Numbered from the stretch's first letter, positions 1 to 9,100 are shown. The stretch is DNA of 28,606 nucleotides from Circinella minor (GCA_016758965.1 JAEPRB010000379.1:1-28606), one strand, 5' to 3'. The notes: a model not told the origin generated them from the sequence alone. Numbers and translations are program-made.

Positions 1-76
1 CTAATTTTAATTAAAAACTCATATCCTATAGGATTTATCATTATTTTAATGATTATTTTTTAATATCCCTCCGGGG

Positions 77-343
77 CTAGTTTTAACAAACTTGTTTTGT
101 TAAAATAGGTTTAAAAAACTAGCCCCCCGGGTGCTTGCACCCGGGGGTCTGTTTTAATCTAAAGATTAAAACTAGTTTTAATATAGAATATATTAAAACA
201 GACCCAGGGGGAGTACCTCCCCCTGGGCTAGCCCCGCGCGCAGAGCGCGCGGGTCAGACCAGCGGGGTCGCGTAGCGGCCCCGCGGGCTCTCCCCCGGCC
301 CCAATGGGCCGGGGGTCTGCCCGTTTTAAATAAAACGGGCTAG
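77..343. repeat. Hairpin module array A
   Basis: Nine consecutive imperfect palindromes are joined by short linkers. CTAG occurs at 77-80, 119-122, 172-175, 228-231 and 340-343. TCTG or CAGAC occurs at 148-151, 199-203, 255-259 and 316-319. GCTCTC occurs at 287-292. Each interval between linkers folds into one hairpin, and GC-rich and AT-rich modules are mixed. Positions 172-315 recur inverted at 1606-1749, and single modules recur elsewhere in the window. The arrangement resembles the double-hairpin elements known from fungal mtDNA, but the chain is longer. Confidence 0.85.
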
Positions 344-984
344 ATTTTTCTAAATTTTATAAAAAAAAAAATTCCTGAATTTTTCGGCTAAGAATAAATT
401 CAGGGCTAGCCTTCATCTGCTTGTCAGCAAAAGAAATAAGCCCGAAGCTAGGTTAGAATATTTAATTATTTTGACTCTCTTTTAATAAAAAATTTTTTAA
501 TTTGATTATTATAATTACTTTTTTTAATATTAAAATAACCTTTTATTAAATTCTAATAAATCTAATAACTTATACAATAAATCCAAAATTTTTACTAAAT
601 ACTATAAAACCTTAAAAATTATATTTAATATATAAATTAATTGTTGATTTCTATTCAGTCTAAATAAATAAAATTTATTAAATAACTTAATCTATAATAA
701 ACTTTGAGTTTCTGCTAAATCCTAATATAAATAATATTAAGTAAATATTATTAAAAATAAAAGAAACTTAAATTTATCTTATTTATTAATAGTATATCAT
801 TCCGGAGGCTAGTTTAAATAAACTTGTTTTGTTAAGATAAACCACACCGGGCTGCGCTCGTCGCAGCCCAAGTAGCCAGGACCCAAGGCTTAAAAAAACT
901 AGCTCAGAGAATACCTTAATCGGGCTCATATAAAATTCATGTAAATGAGTTTCCTCATAAACTTTATTAAATTATTTTAATATA

Positions 985-1053
985 ATCTTTAGAATCCATA
1001 TTTCCTGATCCTAAATAAGATTTCCCTTAACCAATTAATCGATTTATTAAAAA
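985..1053 (+). promoter_or_regulatory. atp8 5' leader (duplicated elsewhere)
   Basis: The 61 nt at 985-1045, ending 8 nt before the atp8 start codon, match the minus strand of 25375-25435 at 56 of 61 positions. That second copy ends 9 nt before the ATG of the 211-aa ORF. A third, truncated copy lies at 25795-25839 (minus). In fungal mitochondria 5' leaders are commonly the targets of gene-specific translational activators, so this is probably a functional leader. Whether it also contains a promoter cannot be told from sequence. Confidence 0.7.
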
Positions 1054-1200
1054 ATGCCACAATTAGTACCTTTCTACTTCCTTAACCAAGTATCATTTGC
1101 ATTCCTTCTACTTATGGTTTTACTATATGTAGTATCTAAATATATCTTACCTAACTTTGTGTTAGTACAATCAGCTAGAATGTTCTTAGCATCTAAATAA
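1054..1200 (+). CDS. atp8: ATP synthase F0 subunit 8
   Basis: A 48-aa protein starting [12 protein letters not shown], the conserved N-terminus of fungal Atp8, which anchors in the inner membrane and stabilises the F0 stator. One hydrophobic membrane segment (about residues 13-32) is followed by a short basic tail that ends ...SARMFLASK. The length is usual for fungi (about 48-53 aa). The start is the first ATG after the leader and the stop is TAA. There is no intron. The gene lies between two inverted hairpin arrays (77-343 and 1601-1788) and precedes atp6 on the same strand. It is shorter than many automatic ORF cut-offs, so it is easily missed. Confidence 0.95.
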   Translation: MPQLVPFYFLNQVSFAFLLLMVLLYVVSKYILPNFVLVQSARMFLASK

Positions 1201-1600
1201 TTTTATAAATAATTTAAACTATTATAAATTATAATATAATTTATTTATATAATAAGATATTAGTATAATTTTTAAAATCTTCAGTCCCAAAGCTAATATC
1301 TTTTTAAGATTAATACCTTAAGGTGAAATTAAATAATTTTTTATAAATAGTGCATATTTTTATATTTGCATACAAGAATTAATAAATTAAATTTAAATTG
1401 AGGGGATTTATTTATTCATATAAAATTCTTGTTTAAAATTAATTTAATAATAAGATTTTATTAATTCCCCTCCTTGGAATATAGTAAGACTTACCTTTTC
1501 GTGGTATATTCTATAAGTATCATTTGAATTAATGAGAAACTAAATAGTCTGTTTCTAGCCTCAGATGGGTTCATCCCATCCGGAATGAATATCTTCAGAG

Positions 1601-1792
1601 CTAGCCCCCGGCCCCGAGGGGGCCGGGGGAGAGCCCGCGGGGCCGCTACGCGACCCCGCTGGTCTGACCCGCGCGCTCTGCGCGCGGGGCTAGCCCAGGG
1701 GGAGGTACTCCCCCTGGGTCTGTTTTAATATATTCTATATTAAAACTAGTTTTAACAAACTTGTTTTGTTAAAATAGGCTTAAAACTAGCCT
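1601..1792. repeat. Hairpin module array B (inverted copy of part of array A)
   Basis: Positions 1606-1749 are the reverse complement of 172-315, with differences mainly in the loop of the first module. CTAG linkers lie at 1601-1604, 1690-1693, 1746-1749 and 1785-1788. The last AT-rich module (1746-1788) is in the same orientation as its copy at 77-122, although the rest of the array is inverted. Module order and orientation have therefore been reshuffled. Arrays A and B bracket atp8 as an inverted repeat. Confidence 0.85.
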
Positions 1793-1923
1793 TAGGGGCC
1801 CCTCCCTTCAAATAATTTACTCAAAGGGAGTTAGTTAAAAAAATAGTTTTATTAAAACAAGTTTAAAGCTGGCTTTTTCAGATAAGTCCTAAAGGCTAGT
1901 TTTTAAATTTTATTAAAACTTAT

Positions 1924-2037
1924 TTAAATAATAATTACTTAAATGCCTTTAGAATGATATAAATAATAATTACTTATAAACCTTTAGAATGATTTTAGAA
2001 AAATAATTACTTAAATGCCTTTAGAATGATTTTATAA
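1924..2037. repeat. Tandem repeat, three units of about 38 bp
   Basis: Three consecutive diverged units share the cores AATAATTACTTA and CCTTTAGAATGAT. Nothing suggests coding. Confidence 0.75.
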
Positions 2038-2239
2038 AAATATAAAGTTTATACATTTAGACTATACTGGCTACATCAATGTTAAATACAGTCCGGGGAC
2101 CGGAACGGCCACCCGGCGCCCCAGTCGAAGTAAAAATGAAAGGCTACATTATGGATTATATCTATGTAGCCTTTGGTAAAATAAATAATTAAGGCCTACA
2201 TCAATTATGAATATAGGTATATATTTATATATTATAATT

Positions 2240-2311
2240 AAAGGGATAGTTCAATAGGTAGAACATTAGTTTCCTAAACTATAAATACAGGTTCAAGTCC
2301 TATTATCTTTT
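2240..2311 (+). tRNA. trnR: tRNA-Arg(CCU)
   Basis: A cloverleaf can be drawn. The acceptor AAAGGGA pairs with TATCTTT (one mismatch and one wobble), followed by TA. The D-arm is GTTC/GAAC. The anticodon arm is TTAGT, a 7-nt loop TTCCTAA and ACTAT (one mismatch). The T-arm is ACAGG, TTCAAGT, CCTAT (one mismatch). U33 is present and the anticodon CCT (2273-2275) reads AGG. Several mismatches leave open a weakened or decaying tRNA, but the D-, anticodon and T-loops are all of normal size. Confidence 0.8.
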
Positions 2312-3393
2312 TGTTTTAAAAGGTATCATAATAAAATCCTTAATCTTAAGACCAGGAACTGGCGCCGCCTAGTCCTGGTCCAAAGGCAAAGGCTTGCCTG
2401 ATCTTTGGGCTTATTAAATAATTAAAAGGTCTTAAAGTTATAATAAAAAATACCTCGGTCCACCTGTACCGACCTTAAAAATAAATTTTTAAACTTGGCC
2501 CTTGGAGTGAGGGTCGCCCCGGTGGGCCTTTTATTAATATAGTTATTAATAGAAGGATCTCTAAGGCTAGAATGTAATTTTATTATATAGTTTACCTGGT
2601 TTAATTAACTAGCTTTATCAAATCCTATTGATAATTTAAATATATTTATTGATAAAATAATTAATGAAGTAAATAAAGTTATAGTTTTATATTTAAATAA
2701 ACAAACAAATTATATAATATAATAAATAATTAATAATATTAAATATCAGGAAAATTTGGAAGTACTTATTTTTTATAATTATTATATTATTATTTATAAT
2801 AAATAAAATTTTTTATATTTTAGATATAATATCTAATAAAGTAATTGGATTAGATATAAATTATAAATATCTTCTGCCTTAGTTATAAAAAGAATATTAT
2901 AAAGTAATTATAATATTCCGGCCCAAAGCTTGGAAACCAAGAAGTATAACTTACTCCCTATTAAATATATAATTTAGATAATAATTTCGGTTTCGGAGGC
3001 CAACATCTTTTAGGGCTAAGACCCCTTCGTGAGACTATAGATTTTATTTCTTTAAATTATATAAAGATTTCTATAAATTTATAAGTAAGGATTCCTTACT
3101 CCATTTACAATCCTAGGCTCGCAAGGCGGACTTTGGCCTTTAGAGCAAGGTTTGCCTCGGAAGTTCCCAGGCGGCAAGCCGCCTGGGAACCCGTTTTATT
3201 TAAAACGAAGCTAAATTAATTTGGATTAAGTAAATGAAGTAGTCTGAATTAATTAATTCGGATAGATGTTTTACATCCGTTCTCTCACTCAAGGTAGGAA
3301 TATTCCGTGCCCCCTCCTGAAATAATTATAATTTTTAGGTTTATGAGAACTAGAGGAACCGATTGATAAAAAAGCACTGATAAATAAATAAAA
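2312..3393. other. tRNA-atp6 spacer
   Basis: No ORF or tRNA is supported. Several GC hairpins lie in AT-rich DNA: 2349-2381 (GACCAGGAACT against AGTCCTGGTC), 2456-2475, 2498-2530 and 3166-3210 (GTTCCCAGGCGG against CCGCCTGGGAAC, followed by a CGTTTTATTTAAAACG module). The element starting CCTAGGCTCGC at 3112 has a relative near 26772. The last 35 nt before the atp6 ATG are an A-rich leader. Confidence 0.6.
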
Positions 3394-6300
3394 ATGTCAA
3401 CTTTAGCTACGACTTTCTTAGTTAACAATCCATTAGAGCAATTCGAAATTAACGATTTTGTATTTATTTTAGCTCCAATCTTTGGATTTACTAAATTATC
3501 TTTAACTAATATTGGATTCTATTTAATTTTAGTAGTAACTATTACTATTGGTATGAATGTTTTATCTAGAAATAATGGTTATGTAATTCCTTCTCGATGG
3601 GCTATCCATTCAGAATCTGTTTACGGATCTATTTTAAATATGGTTCGAGAACAAGTTGGAGCAGCTAACGAAATTTATGTACCATTTATTTTCACTCTAT
3701 TTAATTTTGTTTTAATTAGTAATCTAGTTGGTTTAGTACCTTATTCTTTCACTACTACTTCTCATCTTGTATTAACTTTAAGTTTATCTACAGCTATTCT
3801 AATTGGAGTAACTATCATTGGTTTCCAACGACATGGATTAGGATTCTTTGCTTTCTTCATTCCAGCTGGTACTCCATTTGGACTAGTATTCTTATTAGTA
3901 GCAATTGAATTTATTGTGCGCCATTGTGCTTCAATCTGTTTTGGAAACAAAGTTTCCATGCATTGGTCAGTTATGCATACAGCAACGGAGTTAGGTCAAG
4001 GGGAAAACCCAAGGCTGAACTTAGCATCTCCGATTAACGGGGAAATTAGATCTACGCAGAATGATCGAGTTGTTCCCCTAGCTGTTTCATCTATGGTTAA
4101 AGCTATACTGCTTAAAGTCTATTCACCAGGGGCCTCTCTCAATGGGCTACAGCTTGTCTGCAATAGGCTGTATAAGGTAAACTCAATCCTAGAAATAAAA
4201 GGACGAGTTATGACCTACCTTCAACCGGATCACACAAATGTTCTTAAGGTGGAGAAAGGACAACCTAAGGATGATAATGGACAGATTGTAAGAACTATGG
4301 GATCGCCTAAGGCCACAAATGGCTATGGTGACAGAGGAACCGTAGTACTCGCTAACCCCTTACCGGGTTTATACTGCTCTATGAAATTAGAGGCAAGAGG
4401 AAGGGTTCCAGGTTGTATTATCAGAAGTTATGTTAGTGCCGCTGGAGATTCCAGTACAGTTCAATCTAACGCCACTAAAAAGCTTCTGAAACTAGCTGAA
4501 TTTTGTAGAAATAATCCCCAAAAACAGGTGGATTCTAAAGTTTATAACTTATTATATGACATTAGATTGTTTGAAATGGCTTATCATAAGCTAAAGAGTA
4601 AACCAGGTAATATGACTCCTGGTTTCACTCCCACAACTCTAGACGGTATGTCTCCAGAGGTAATTGAGAAAATTGTTGAATCGCTTAAAAACGAATCGTT
4701 CCAGTTCTCCCCAGGTAGAAGGGTAATAATCCCTAAAGCCAATGGAGGTCAGAGACCTTTAACAGTAGCTCCTCCTAGAGATAAACTGGTTCAGGAAGTA
4801 ATAAGAATGATTCTTGAAGCAATCTTTGAGCCTACTTTTTCTGAAAGTAGTCATGGATTTAGAGCTGGTAAAAGCTGTCACTCGGCTTTGAAAGATATCC
4901 TTAAGAAATTTGGTGTTGCCTCTTGGTACATTGAAGGGGATATTTCTAAATGTTTTGATTCTATTGACCACGAAAAACTTATGTCGATCGTGGAATTAAA
5001 GATCGCGGATAGAAAATTCACAAGACTTATTAGAAAAGCTCTTAAAGCTGGATATTTCGAATTTAAGCAATATAAGCACTCAATCGTGGGTACTCCACAA
5101 GGTTCTATCATTAGTCCTATTCTATGTAATATTTATATGGATAAACTAGATAAATATGTGGAATACCTTAAAATGGAATTTGATAGAGGAAATAAAGCTA
5201 AACCTAATCCTACTTGGTCAGCTTTCCGATATCAGAAAACAAAAACTTCCGATCCTACGATGAAACAACACTATCAGAAGATGATAATGTCGGTTCCATC
5301 TAAAGATCTTATGGATCTAAACTTTAAAAAGTTAATTTACGTAAGATATGCGGATGATTGGATCATTGGAGTGAGAGGTTCCAAAAACGACTGTGTAGAT
5401 ATCCTTAAAAAGGTATCAAATTTTCTTAATTCAGAACTGAGTTTAAAACTTAGTACTGAGAAAACTTTGATCACAAACGCGAGAGATGAGAAAGCTCTTT
5501 TCCTAGGAACTAGAATTTTCAGATCCCATCATCAAGGTTTCGTAGAAAAATACGGATTTACTCAACGAGTAGGTCAAGAGGTGAGGTTAGAGGCTCCTCT
5601 TGACCGCATTTCTAAAAAACTTACGGAAGCAGGTTTTCTTAATGATGGTCTCGCCACTCCTAGATTTCTGTGGTTAGCAAATGATAAAGATACAATCCTC
5701 GCGTTATACAATTCTGTTTATCGAGGTATTATCAACTACTATAGTTTTGCTATGAATTTAGGCCGAGTAACTTCTTGGGTGCATTTTATCCTAAAATCTT
5801 CTTGTGCCAAACTTCTAGCTGCCAAATTTAAATTGAAATCTCAAAGTAAGGTTTACAAACGATTTGGTAAGAACATGAAGGGGAACGATAAAATTGGATT
5901 TGCGGATCCTGTATATTCAATTAAACCCTGGAATTTCAAAACTTCAGAAGTGGACATTATCAAAACATTGTACGCCGAATCTTTGTCTGCTTCTAGTATT
6001 CAAGGATTGGTTTGTTCTATTTGTGGTTCAAGCTATCGAGTAGAAATGCATCATGTGAAACATTTAAAAGATCTTAATCCTAAGATGAATCACTTAGATG
6101 CTCTCATGGCCAAGAAACAAAGAAAGCAAATCGCAGTATGTCGAAGCTGTCATTTAAACTATCACAGCAATAATAAAAGTTGTAAACATACAAAATTTAA
6201 TTAGTCATAATACGACTGGAGAGCCGTATGATGGGAAACTATCACGTACGGTTCGGGAAAAGGGTTAGATCTCCCACATTACTTACTCCTTAATTACATA

Positions 6301-7583
6301 TTTAAGTATATTCCAAATCATATAACAAATCTTTTTTCAAATTCTTCACTATGATTACATTATTTTCTATTTTTATGATGGTTACAGTCTGGTATATCAT
6401 GGGCTTAGCCTTTAAAATTACAGAGATTTTAACCATCAAGATGTTAAGACATCCTATAAGCTGGAAATTGAATTTCATTCGAGTTCTTTTAACTAGCTTT
6501 ATTATGCTAAGTCTTTTTACTTATCTAGTCCAGTTTATCGACTTAGAATTCTTGAATAAGTATCTAGTACATAACTCTGGTAACGAAGAAAGTAATGAAA
6601 ACTTCAACCCTTATGAAATTGATATCTCATCTAGGTATTATGGTAAATCCTTTGCCTTTGATGCTAGATATCTCTTTGATCTTGGTCTCTTTGCAGGAGT
6701 AACCAAAACTACAATATTCCTAGGTAAAGCAGCTCCTGCGCCTGTTAAAGTGGGTACTATTGTTGCCACCGCATTGTCCACGGGTGCGGTCGCTATAGCT
6801 TTACGTAATTCCTCTTATGGAAGGAAACAAGCTAGACAGGTTAAGTTTACATCTAATAATGAAACTATAGTAATTGAGGAAACCTCAACTCCTATGGTAA
6901 ATAAAGAAGTACCTTCACCTCAAGATCAAAATAACTCATCGCAAGATGATTCTATTAACACATTTATCGATTCTCCTAATGAGCAGTTTACTGTGTATGA
7001 TACTATGTACAGTATGCTTATGAGCGTAGAATTACTTGTAGGATTAGCTTTAGTGGGAATTATTATTTCGGCTATTATTATTTATATTAAAAAATATGAA
7101 TCTAACCTTCAAGATAAGTACCAATTTGCTTGGTTGAACTTTATGGTACGGTATTGTAAGGTGGCAGGTTCAACCTTATTCTATTTTTCGATGGTGCTAG
7201 CCATCGTTAATCTCAGTTGGAGTATGTATTTTATTATGGAATTAATGGAAATTATTAAAATTATTATTGATAATAATTAAAAAAAAAAATTTGGTAAGTA
7301 AAATGGGAATTTAACTCTAGTTCATTCTTATGTAGCTCGAGCAGTTAGTTTAGGTGTTCGATTAGGTGCTAATATGATTGCAGGACACTCTCTATTAAAA
7401 ATTATTTCTACATTCACTTGGAAAATGGTAGTAGCAGGACCTGTTTTATTATTAGTAAGTGTATTACCTCTATTATTCTTAACAGCTTTAGCAGGTTTAG
7501 AATTTGGTATTGCAATCTTACAAGCTTATGTATTTACTATTTTAACTTGTTCTTATCTAAAAGATGCTATTGATTTACACTAG
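3394..7583 (+). CDS. atp6: ATP synthase F0 subunit 6 (two exons, group II intron)
   Basis: Exon 1 is 3394-3915 (174 codons) and exon 2 is 7326-7583 (85 codons plus stop), giving 259 aa, a normal size. Atp6 forms the proton half-channels next to the c-ring in the inner membrane. Exon 1 contains the NNPLEQFEI start and the ...VAIEFI segment. Exon 2 resumes SYVARAVSLGVRLGAN, which carries the essential channel arginine. The 5' splice site is followed by GTGCG, the group II consensus, and the intron ends in AT. Exon 1 runs in frame into the intron-encoded RT protein. The TAG stop (7581-7583) lies within a CTAG linker that begins a hairpin array. The upstream leader is A-rich. Confidence 0.95.
3916..6204 (+). 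CDS. Group II intron-encoded reverse transcriptase/maturase with HNH endonuclease
   Basis: The protein is read in frame from atp6 exon 1 (fusion of 936 aa, 762 intron-encoded). It should promote splicing (maturase) and intron retrohoming. Numbered on the fusion, the RT domain runs from about residue 400 to 720, with PRDKLVQEV, GFRAGKSCHSAL, GDISKCFDSIDH, GTPQGSIISP and the catalytic YADD at 652-655. The maturase (X) domain follows at about 745-840. The C-terminus is an HNH zinc-finger nuclease (about 874-928) with CSICG, MHHVKH and CRSCHLNYH. All catalytic residues are present and no internal stop is seen, so it looks intact. The stop is 16 nt before domain V. Proteolytic release from the Atp6 part is expected for such fusions but is not visible here. 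Confidence 0.93.
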   Translation: MRHCASICFGNKVSMHWSVMHTATELGQGENPRLNLASPINGEIRSTQNDRVVPLAVSSMVKAILLKVYSPGASLNGLQLVCNRLYKVNSILEIKGRVMTYLQPDHTNVLKVEKGQPKDDNGQIVRTMGSPKATNGYGDRGTVVLANPLPGLYCSMKLEARGRVPGCIIRSYVSAAGDSSTVQSNATKKLLKLAEFCRNNPQKQVDSKVYNLLYDIRLFEMAYHKLKSKPGNMTPGFTPTTLDGMSPEVIEKIVESLKNESFQFSPGRRVIIPKANGGQRPLTVAPPRDKLVQEVIRMILEAIFEPTFSESSHGFRAGKSCHSALKDILKKFGVASWYIEGDISKCFDSIDHEKLMSIVELKIADRKFTRLIRKALKAGYFEFKQYKHSIVGTPQGSIISPILCNIYMDKLDKYVEYLKMEFDRGNKAKPNPTWSAFRYQKTKTSDPTMKQHYQKMIMSVPSKDLMDLNFKKLIYVRYADDWIIGVRGSKNDCVDILKKVSNFLNSELSLKLSTEKTLITNARDEKALFLGTRIFRSHHQGFVEKYGFTQRVGQEVRLEAPLDRISKKLTEAGFLNDGLATPRFLWLANDKDTILALYNSVYRGIINYYSFAMNLGRVTSWVHFILKSSCAKLLAAKFKLKSQSKVYKRFGKNMKGNDKIGFADPVYSIKPWNFKTSEVDIIKTLYAESLSASSIQGLVCSICGSSYRVEMHHVKHLKDLNPKMNHLDALMAKKQRKQIAVCRSCHLNYHSNNKSCKHTKFN
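6221..6254 (+). ncRNA. Group II intron domain V
   Basis: A 34-nt catalytic hairpin. The lower stem GAGCCGTA/TACGGTTC is followed by a two-nt bulge (CG) on the 3' side and an upper stem capped by GGAAAC. This is the most conserved ribozyme element and fixes the intron identity and strand. Confidence 0.93.
6351..7280 (+). CDS. Hypothetical membrane protein in the domain VI loop (309 aa)
   Basis: Not recognised. Four membrane segments are predicted by eye: residues 3-21, 43-65, 221-246 and 272-296. A small-residue stretch rich in Ala/Gly/Thr (about 124-151, containing GTIVATALSTGAVAIAL) ends in a basic patch (GRKQARQVK). A polar Ser/Asn/Gln-rich linker covers 155-210. No RT, LAGLIDADG, GIY-YIG or HNH motif is present, so it is not an intron-mobility protein of a known type. 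The layout, with a small-residue segment, polar linker and C-terminal two-helix hairpin, resembles the 319-aa ORF after cob and the 213-aa ORF before cob. It lies between the two strands of domain VI, so its mRNA may be the unspliced precursor or the excised intron. Confidence 0.75.
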   Translation: MITLFSIFMMVTVWYIMGLAFKITEILTIKMLRHPISWKLNFIRVLLTSFIMLSLFTYLVQFIDLEFLNKYLVHNSGNEESNENFNPYEIDISSRYYGKSFAFDARYLFDLGLFAGVTKTTIFLGKAAPAPVKVGTIVATALSTGAVAIALRNSSYGRKQARQVKFTSNNETIVIEETSTPMVNKEVPSPQDQNNSSQDDSINTFIDSPNEQFTVYDTMYSMLMSVELLVGLALVGIIISAIIIYIKKYESNLQDKYQFAWLNFMVRYCKVAGSTLFYFSMVLAIVNLSWSMYFIMELMEIIKIIIDNN

Positions 7584-7690
7584 TTTTAATACAGAATATA
7601 TTAAAACTGACCCCGGCCCAATGGGCCGGGGGAGAGCTTGGCGGGCTTGCCTACGGGTCAGTTCTCGCTCCGCGGAACTAGTATTAATTA
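7577..7690. repeat. Hairpin modules starting at the atp6 stop codon
   Basis: The CTAG at 7580-7583 contains the atp6 TAG stop. It is followed by an AT-rich module close to 172-203, then a GGCCCAATGGGCC hairpin close to 289-318 ending in GAGAGC, then further GC-rich hairpin sequence and another CTAG at 7678-7681. Confidence 0.8.
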
Positions 7691-7936
7691 GATAAATTTG
7701 AAGATTAAGTTTTAATAAAAAACTCATTAGAGTGAATAAAATTTACCTCTCGGGCGGATATATCTCTTAGTAATAGCCTCCTATAAAACTAAAATTAATT
7801 CTAAAAGACATGTTTAGGCATGTTCTAAAGGATGAGATAATTAAAAATTTCAATGATTAATTAAACTAATTATTAGAAATATATGTTTTATTTAAATTTA
7901 TTTATTTTATCTAAAGGATATCGTTTATTAGAATTT
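7684..7936. promoter_or_regulatory. cox2 upstream leader region
   Basis: AT-rich spacer of about 250 nt between the atp6 hairpins and cox2. A small hairpin (GACATG..CATGTT) lies at 7807-7824. The frame is open upstream of the chosen cox2 start to an ATG at 7883. No promoter consensus could be assigned. Confidence 0.4.
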
Positions 7937-9100
7937 ATGTTAAATATGCTTAAATCATTAAATTTCATTACTCCAGTATGGAATGATGCTCCTGAGCCTT
8001 GGCAATGGGCTTTCCAAGATGGAGCATCACCTTCATTTGAAGGTATTGTAGAATTACATGATCAAATTATGTTCTACCTAGTAGTTATTTTATTTGGAGT
8101 TTCTTGGATGCTATCATCAGTAATCTTTAACTTCGGTTCAAATAGAAATAAAATTGTTTACAAATATCATAACCATGGTACTCTAATTGAATTAATTTGG
8201 ACTATTACTCCTGCTTTTGTATTAGTTGCTATTGCTTTCCCTAGTTTCAAATTACTTTACTTAATGGATGAAGTAATTGATCCAGCAATGACTATTAAAG
8301 CATTAGGACATCAATGGTATTGGTCTTACGAATACTCTGATTTTGTTAACGAAGATGGAGAATCAATCGAATTTGATTCTTATCTAGTTCCTACAGAGGA
8401 TTTAGAAGAAGGTCAATTACGATTACTAGAAGTAGATAATCGAGTAGTAGTTCCAGTAGGTACTCATATTCGATTCATTGTTACGGGTGCCGATGTAATT
8501 CATTCATTTGCTGTACCTTCATTAGGATTAAAAATTGATGCAATTCCTGGTCGATTAAATCAAACTTCTGTTCTAGTAGAGCGAGAAGGAGTTTACTATG
8601 GACAATGTTCAGAAATCTGTGGTGTACATCACGGGTAAGGCATAAGCCCTGTCTATAATGACTAAATTATTACTATATGCGAGAAAGCCTTAAAGCTTAT
8701 TCTACCTTGTTCCCCGCCCGCAAGCGGGCGGGGGTCTGGCCACCGGGCGCTGGGCGCCCGGGGCTTTCCCATCGGCAATGCCTATAGGACTGCTATTAAA
8801 TTATTAATAATTTAAGGCTAGCCCCGGCTCACCCCGGGGTCTGCCGACCCCTCGGCTAGAAGGTAATAATGAATTAAGATAAAATAGGTAATTCGCAGGT
8901 AATTTATAAATACCTCAGAGACTACATGTAATAACCAATAAATTATTGGTAAGATATAGTCCCATCCATGATTAGAATCATGGTGGAAAATTCCAAAGTT
9001 TAAAAATAAAATTATTTAACTTAAGATTAATGTTATGCCTATTGCCGTAGAAGCAGTATCTTTAGAAAAATACTTAGCTTGGTTAAACGAGCAAGAATAA
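7937..9100 (+). CDS. cox2: Cytochrome c oxidase subunit 2 (two exons)
   Basis: Exon 1 is 7937-8636 and exon 2 is 9033-9100, 255 aa in all. Cox2 carries the binuclear CuA centre that takes electrons from cytochrome c. Visible features are the N-terminal membrane segments after ELHDQIMFY, the aromatic region [12 protein letters not shown], and the CuA ligands in VIHSFAVPS and [14 protein letters not shown]. The intron splits the CuA motif after the Gly codon's first base of the next residue: CAC GGG T | TT ATG. The start [14 protein letters not shown] fits basidiomycete Cox2; an in-frame ATG at 7883 would add 18 residues. This is the only full-length cox2 here; its 3' end and downstream spacer are duplicated at 10411-12899. 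The stop is TAA. Confidence 0.95.
8637..9032 (+). mobile_element. Group I intron in cox2 (ORF-less)
   Basis: 396 nt. Exon 1 ends in T and the intron ends in G, as is standard. Group I core elements of the IB type are visible: CTATATGCGAGAAAG near 8673, CCTCAGAGACTACATG at 8913 and AAGATATAGTCC at 8951. No endonuclease gene is present. Two GC hairpin blocks (8706-8765 and 8818-8859) are inserted in it; the second is the reverse complement of 26057-26103 except for a short gap. The corresponding site in the second cox2 copy (about 12331) is uninterrupted. Confidence 0.9.
8706..8859. repeat. GC hairpin modules inside the cox2 intron
   Basis: Positions 8711-8733 form CCCCGCCCG-CAAG-CGGGCGGGG and 8738-8763 form a second GC hairpin. 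Positions 8818-8859 are bounded by CTAG on both sides and match 26057-26103 in reverse complement. They probably fold out as peripheral extensions of the ribozyme. Confidence 0.8.

Larger units (their letters stand above)
1..1053. other. Spacer upstream of atp8: hairpin array plus AT-rich leader
   Basis: No credible ORF or tRNA was found. Positions 77-343 are a chain of hairpin modules (separate entry). Positions 366-408 hold an imperfect palindrome based on AATTCCTGAATT, related to 26024-26060. Positions 440-800 are plain AT-rich sequence. Positions 805-905 hold a further degenerate hairpin block containing the AT-rich module with core AACTTGTTTTGTTAA. The last 70 nt are the atp8 leader. Confidence 0.7.
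1201..2239. other. atp8-tRNA spacer
   Basis: No gene was found. Positions 1201-1600 are AT-rich with small hairpins. Positions 1601-1792 are hairpin array B. Positions 1924-2037 hold a three-copy tandem repeat. Positions 2090-2125 are a GC-rich cluster. Positions 2140-2176 form an 11-bp hairpin with arms AAAGGCTACAT and ATGTAGCCTTT. Confidence 0.6.
3916..7325 (+). mobile_element. Group II intron in atp6 with RT protein and an ORF in domain VI
   Basis: The intron begins GTGCG. Domain V is recognisable at 6221-6254 (GAGCCGTA pairs with TACGGTTC, 34 nt). Domain VI is split: 6261-6276 pairs with 7304-7318 in 15 bp, with C6271 bulged. Outside the helix A7319 is unpaired, 7 nt from the 3' end as expected for the lariat branch point, followed by a short basal pairing and the 3' end AT at 7324-7325. 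Between the two strands, in what would be the domain VI loop, lies a 309-aa ORF. The RT ORF occupies the usual domain IV position before domain V. Confidence 0.88.

Noticed and set aside
77..343. CRISPR-like or integron-like array
   Set aside because: Units are unequal palindromes with shared linkers, without constant repeat and variable spacer structure; no cas or integrase genes.
3762..5111. Minus-strand ORFs within atp6 and the RT gene
   Set aside because: Shadows of well-supported plus-strand coding sequence.
7883..7936. Upstream ATG as the cox2 start
   Set aside because: Possible, but [14 protein letters not shown] at 7937 fits the family N-terminus; the 18-residue extension resembles nothing known to me.
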